A DNA stretch of 50,145 bases from a virus: IMG/VR virus record IMGVR_UViG_3300010400_000026, positions 1-50,145 of that record. The stretch is one strand, 5' to 3'. Position numbers and translations under genes: made by a program. Below are positions 49,201 through 50,145 of the stretch, piece after piece; within the stretch, counting starts at the first letter, position 1; each line of letters starts with the position of its first letter. Under the pieces are notes generated by a model. It was not told the origin of the DNA. It made no database searches and saw only the letters and a list, made by a program, of their open reading frames with translations.

Positions 49201-50145
49201 ATGGCCAACCCGTCGCGTGCCAATCTCCGCAAAAAGCTGGCGCTCGAGCTGCCACCCAACGCAGCGGTGACGCCGGAGATCCTCATTCGCACGCTGAACG
49301 ATCGCTTTCGCCGGATCGAAGATCACGTCGGCGTGGCCAGCATCACCACGATCATTAACGAGGGCAGCGCCCCGCCTCCGACTCCGGCGCCGCAGACCAT
49401 CGATGTGATCCGAGAAGTGCCGGCGGGTGTCAAGGACGGCGTAAACCGGATTTTTACCCTCTCGTTTCAGCCCGATCCGCAGTGGTCCTTGATCCTGGTA
49501 CGGAACAACCTGGTGCAGAACCCGTACGTTCCGCCCAACTTTGTGCTGGACGGCGCGACCATCACGTACGCGGTGGCCATGGAAGCGATTGACGAACACG
49601 TAGCGTGGTACATCAAGGGGGCAGCCGCGCCAGACACGGAGCCGCACGTCGCGGGGCAAGCGCGCCAGTTTGCCGGCGGCACCGACAAGATCGACTGGGG
49701 CAATTCCTCGGTGTTCAATCTGCACGGGGATATGTCTTTCGGAGCCTGGGTCAAACTGCCGTCGAACACCATGGGCGCCATCGTTTCCCGCGGCTTCAGC
49801 CAGACCACACAAGACACCAACGATGCGTTCAAGCTCGGCGTGTTTGGCAATGCGATCCCTGGTCGCTGGGATTTCGTCTATGGGCACGATTACGGCGTCG
49901 GCGGCCTATTCGAGTTCTACCAGTTCGCGGTCGGAGTGCCGAGTGAAACCTGGCTCTACGTGGGTTTTTCGCGAGATGCAGCGGCAAAGACCGTCTCGGT
50001 TTTTATTGGCGACGGGGACATCATCCAGACCATTGCTGTCTGGGCTTACACGAACGCTCCAGACGGCGGAACCAGCGGCAGCTGCAAGCTCCAGATCGGG
50101 AACTATGCCGGGGGCGCAGCGCCACAAACCTGGTCGCAACCGCTC
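49201..50145 (+). CDS. Tail protein with LamG/ConA-like lectin domain (cut by window end)
   Basis: 315 residues are visible. Residues 1-150: helical start (RANLRKKLALELPPNAAVTP), an ILIRTLNDRFRRIEDHV coiled part, and a beta module (GVKDGVNRIFTLSFQPDPQW). From about 150: GQARQFAGGTDKIDWGNSSV, MSFGAWVKLPSNTMGAIVSR and ETWLYVGFSRDAAAKTVSVF, the strand set of a LamG jelly-roll, which binds sugars. It is probably a tail fibre or spike. The frame is open at the right edge. Confidence 0.7.
   Translation, partial: MANPSRANLRKKLALELPPNAAVTPEILIRTLNDRFRRIEDHVGVASITTIINEGSAPPPTPAPQTIDVIREVPAGVKDGVNRIFTLSFQPDPQWSLILVRNNLVQNPYVPPNFVLDGATITYAVAMEAIDEHVAWYIKGAAAPDTEPHVAGQARQFAGGTDKIDWGNSSVFNLHGDMSFGAWVKLPSNTMGAIVSRGFSQTTQDTNDAFKLGVFGNAIPGRWDFVYGHDYGVGGLFEFYQFAVGVPSETWLYVGFSRDAAAKTVSVFIGDGDIIQTIAVWAYTNAPDGGTSGSCKLQIGNYAGGAAPQTWSQPL

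Noticed and set aside
1-50145. Direct circular join of the window ends
   Set aside because: The LamG gene frame at 50145 would stop after seven codons at the window start, and the partial gene at 3-149 is in another frame, so the ends do not join as one gene.

Overview
The window is almost entirely phage DNA: about 75 tightly packed genes, nearly all on the + strand, many joined by ATGA, GTGA or TGATG start-stop overlaps. It carries a terminase large subunit, portal, probable scaffold, decoration protein, major capsid protein, head-tail adaptors, a T7-gp12-like tail tube candidate, an M15 peptidase endolysin and a run of probable DNA-ejection proteins, but no tape-measure or sheath genes. That fits a temperate short-tailed (podovirus-type) phage. 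The DNA is GC-rich. The integrase, the portal-region proteins and the many exported proteins recall soil Acidobacteriota (Solibacter/Bryobacter-like) genomes, so I infer such a host; this rests on memory of families and was not tested.

Layout. 1-5.65 kb: end of the late region (fibre-tip-like protein, GNAT acetyltransferase, three probable internal virion/ejection proteins). 5.6-6.9 kb: small membrane and zinc proteins. 6.9-7.9 kb: the only clear minus-strand genes, an exported protein and a ribbon-helix-helix (RHH) regulator, divergent from a second small RHH gene across a promoter with two near-identical 14-bp palindromes. 8-12.8 kb: early genes, including a probable single-strand annealing protein, a Gp157-family protein, a tRNA-Met(CAT) lying inside a reading frame, and an HNH-like protein. 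12.8-15.3 kb: tyrosine integrase, small zinc and LSm-like proteins, and a 45-bp copy of the 3' half of a tRNA-Val(UAC), read here as attP. 15.3-21.5 kb: zinc proteins, ParB-like protein, RusA resolvase, a helix-turn-helix replication-type protein and small hypotheticals. 21.5-22.7 kb: two exported proteins, probable morons. 22.75-27.9 kb: small-terminase candidate, a sigma-70-like factor, terminase, portal. 27.9-36.4 kb: a block that includes signal-peptide-bearing fibre-like, beta-helix, lyase-like and Ig-like proteins, where a head module would normally continue. 37-50 kb: scaffold, decoration, capsid, another exported fibre-like protein, adaptors, endolysin, tail tube and a LamG-type protein cut by the window end.

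How it works together (inference). The RHH pair probably sets the lysogeny switch. The integrase probably recombines attP with a host tRNA-Val gene. The sigma-like factor may redirect host RNA polymerase to late genes. Because the tRNA-Val fragment sits uninterrupted inside phage genes, the sequence is better read as the virion or circular form than as an integrated prophage. The most unusual feature is about ten proteins with Sec-type signal peptides, several of them built from tail-fibre modules, which suggests that the phage exports an adhesin/depolymerase set to the host surface. No stretch over 300 bases lacks a gene. I saw no CRISPR array, insertion sequence or rRNA.
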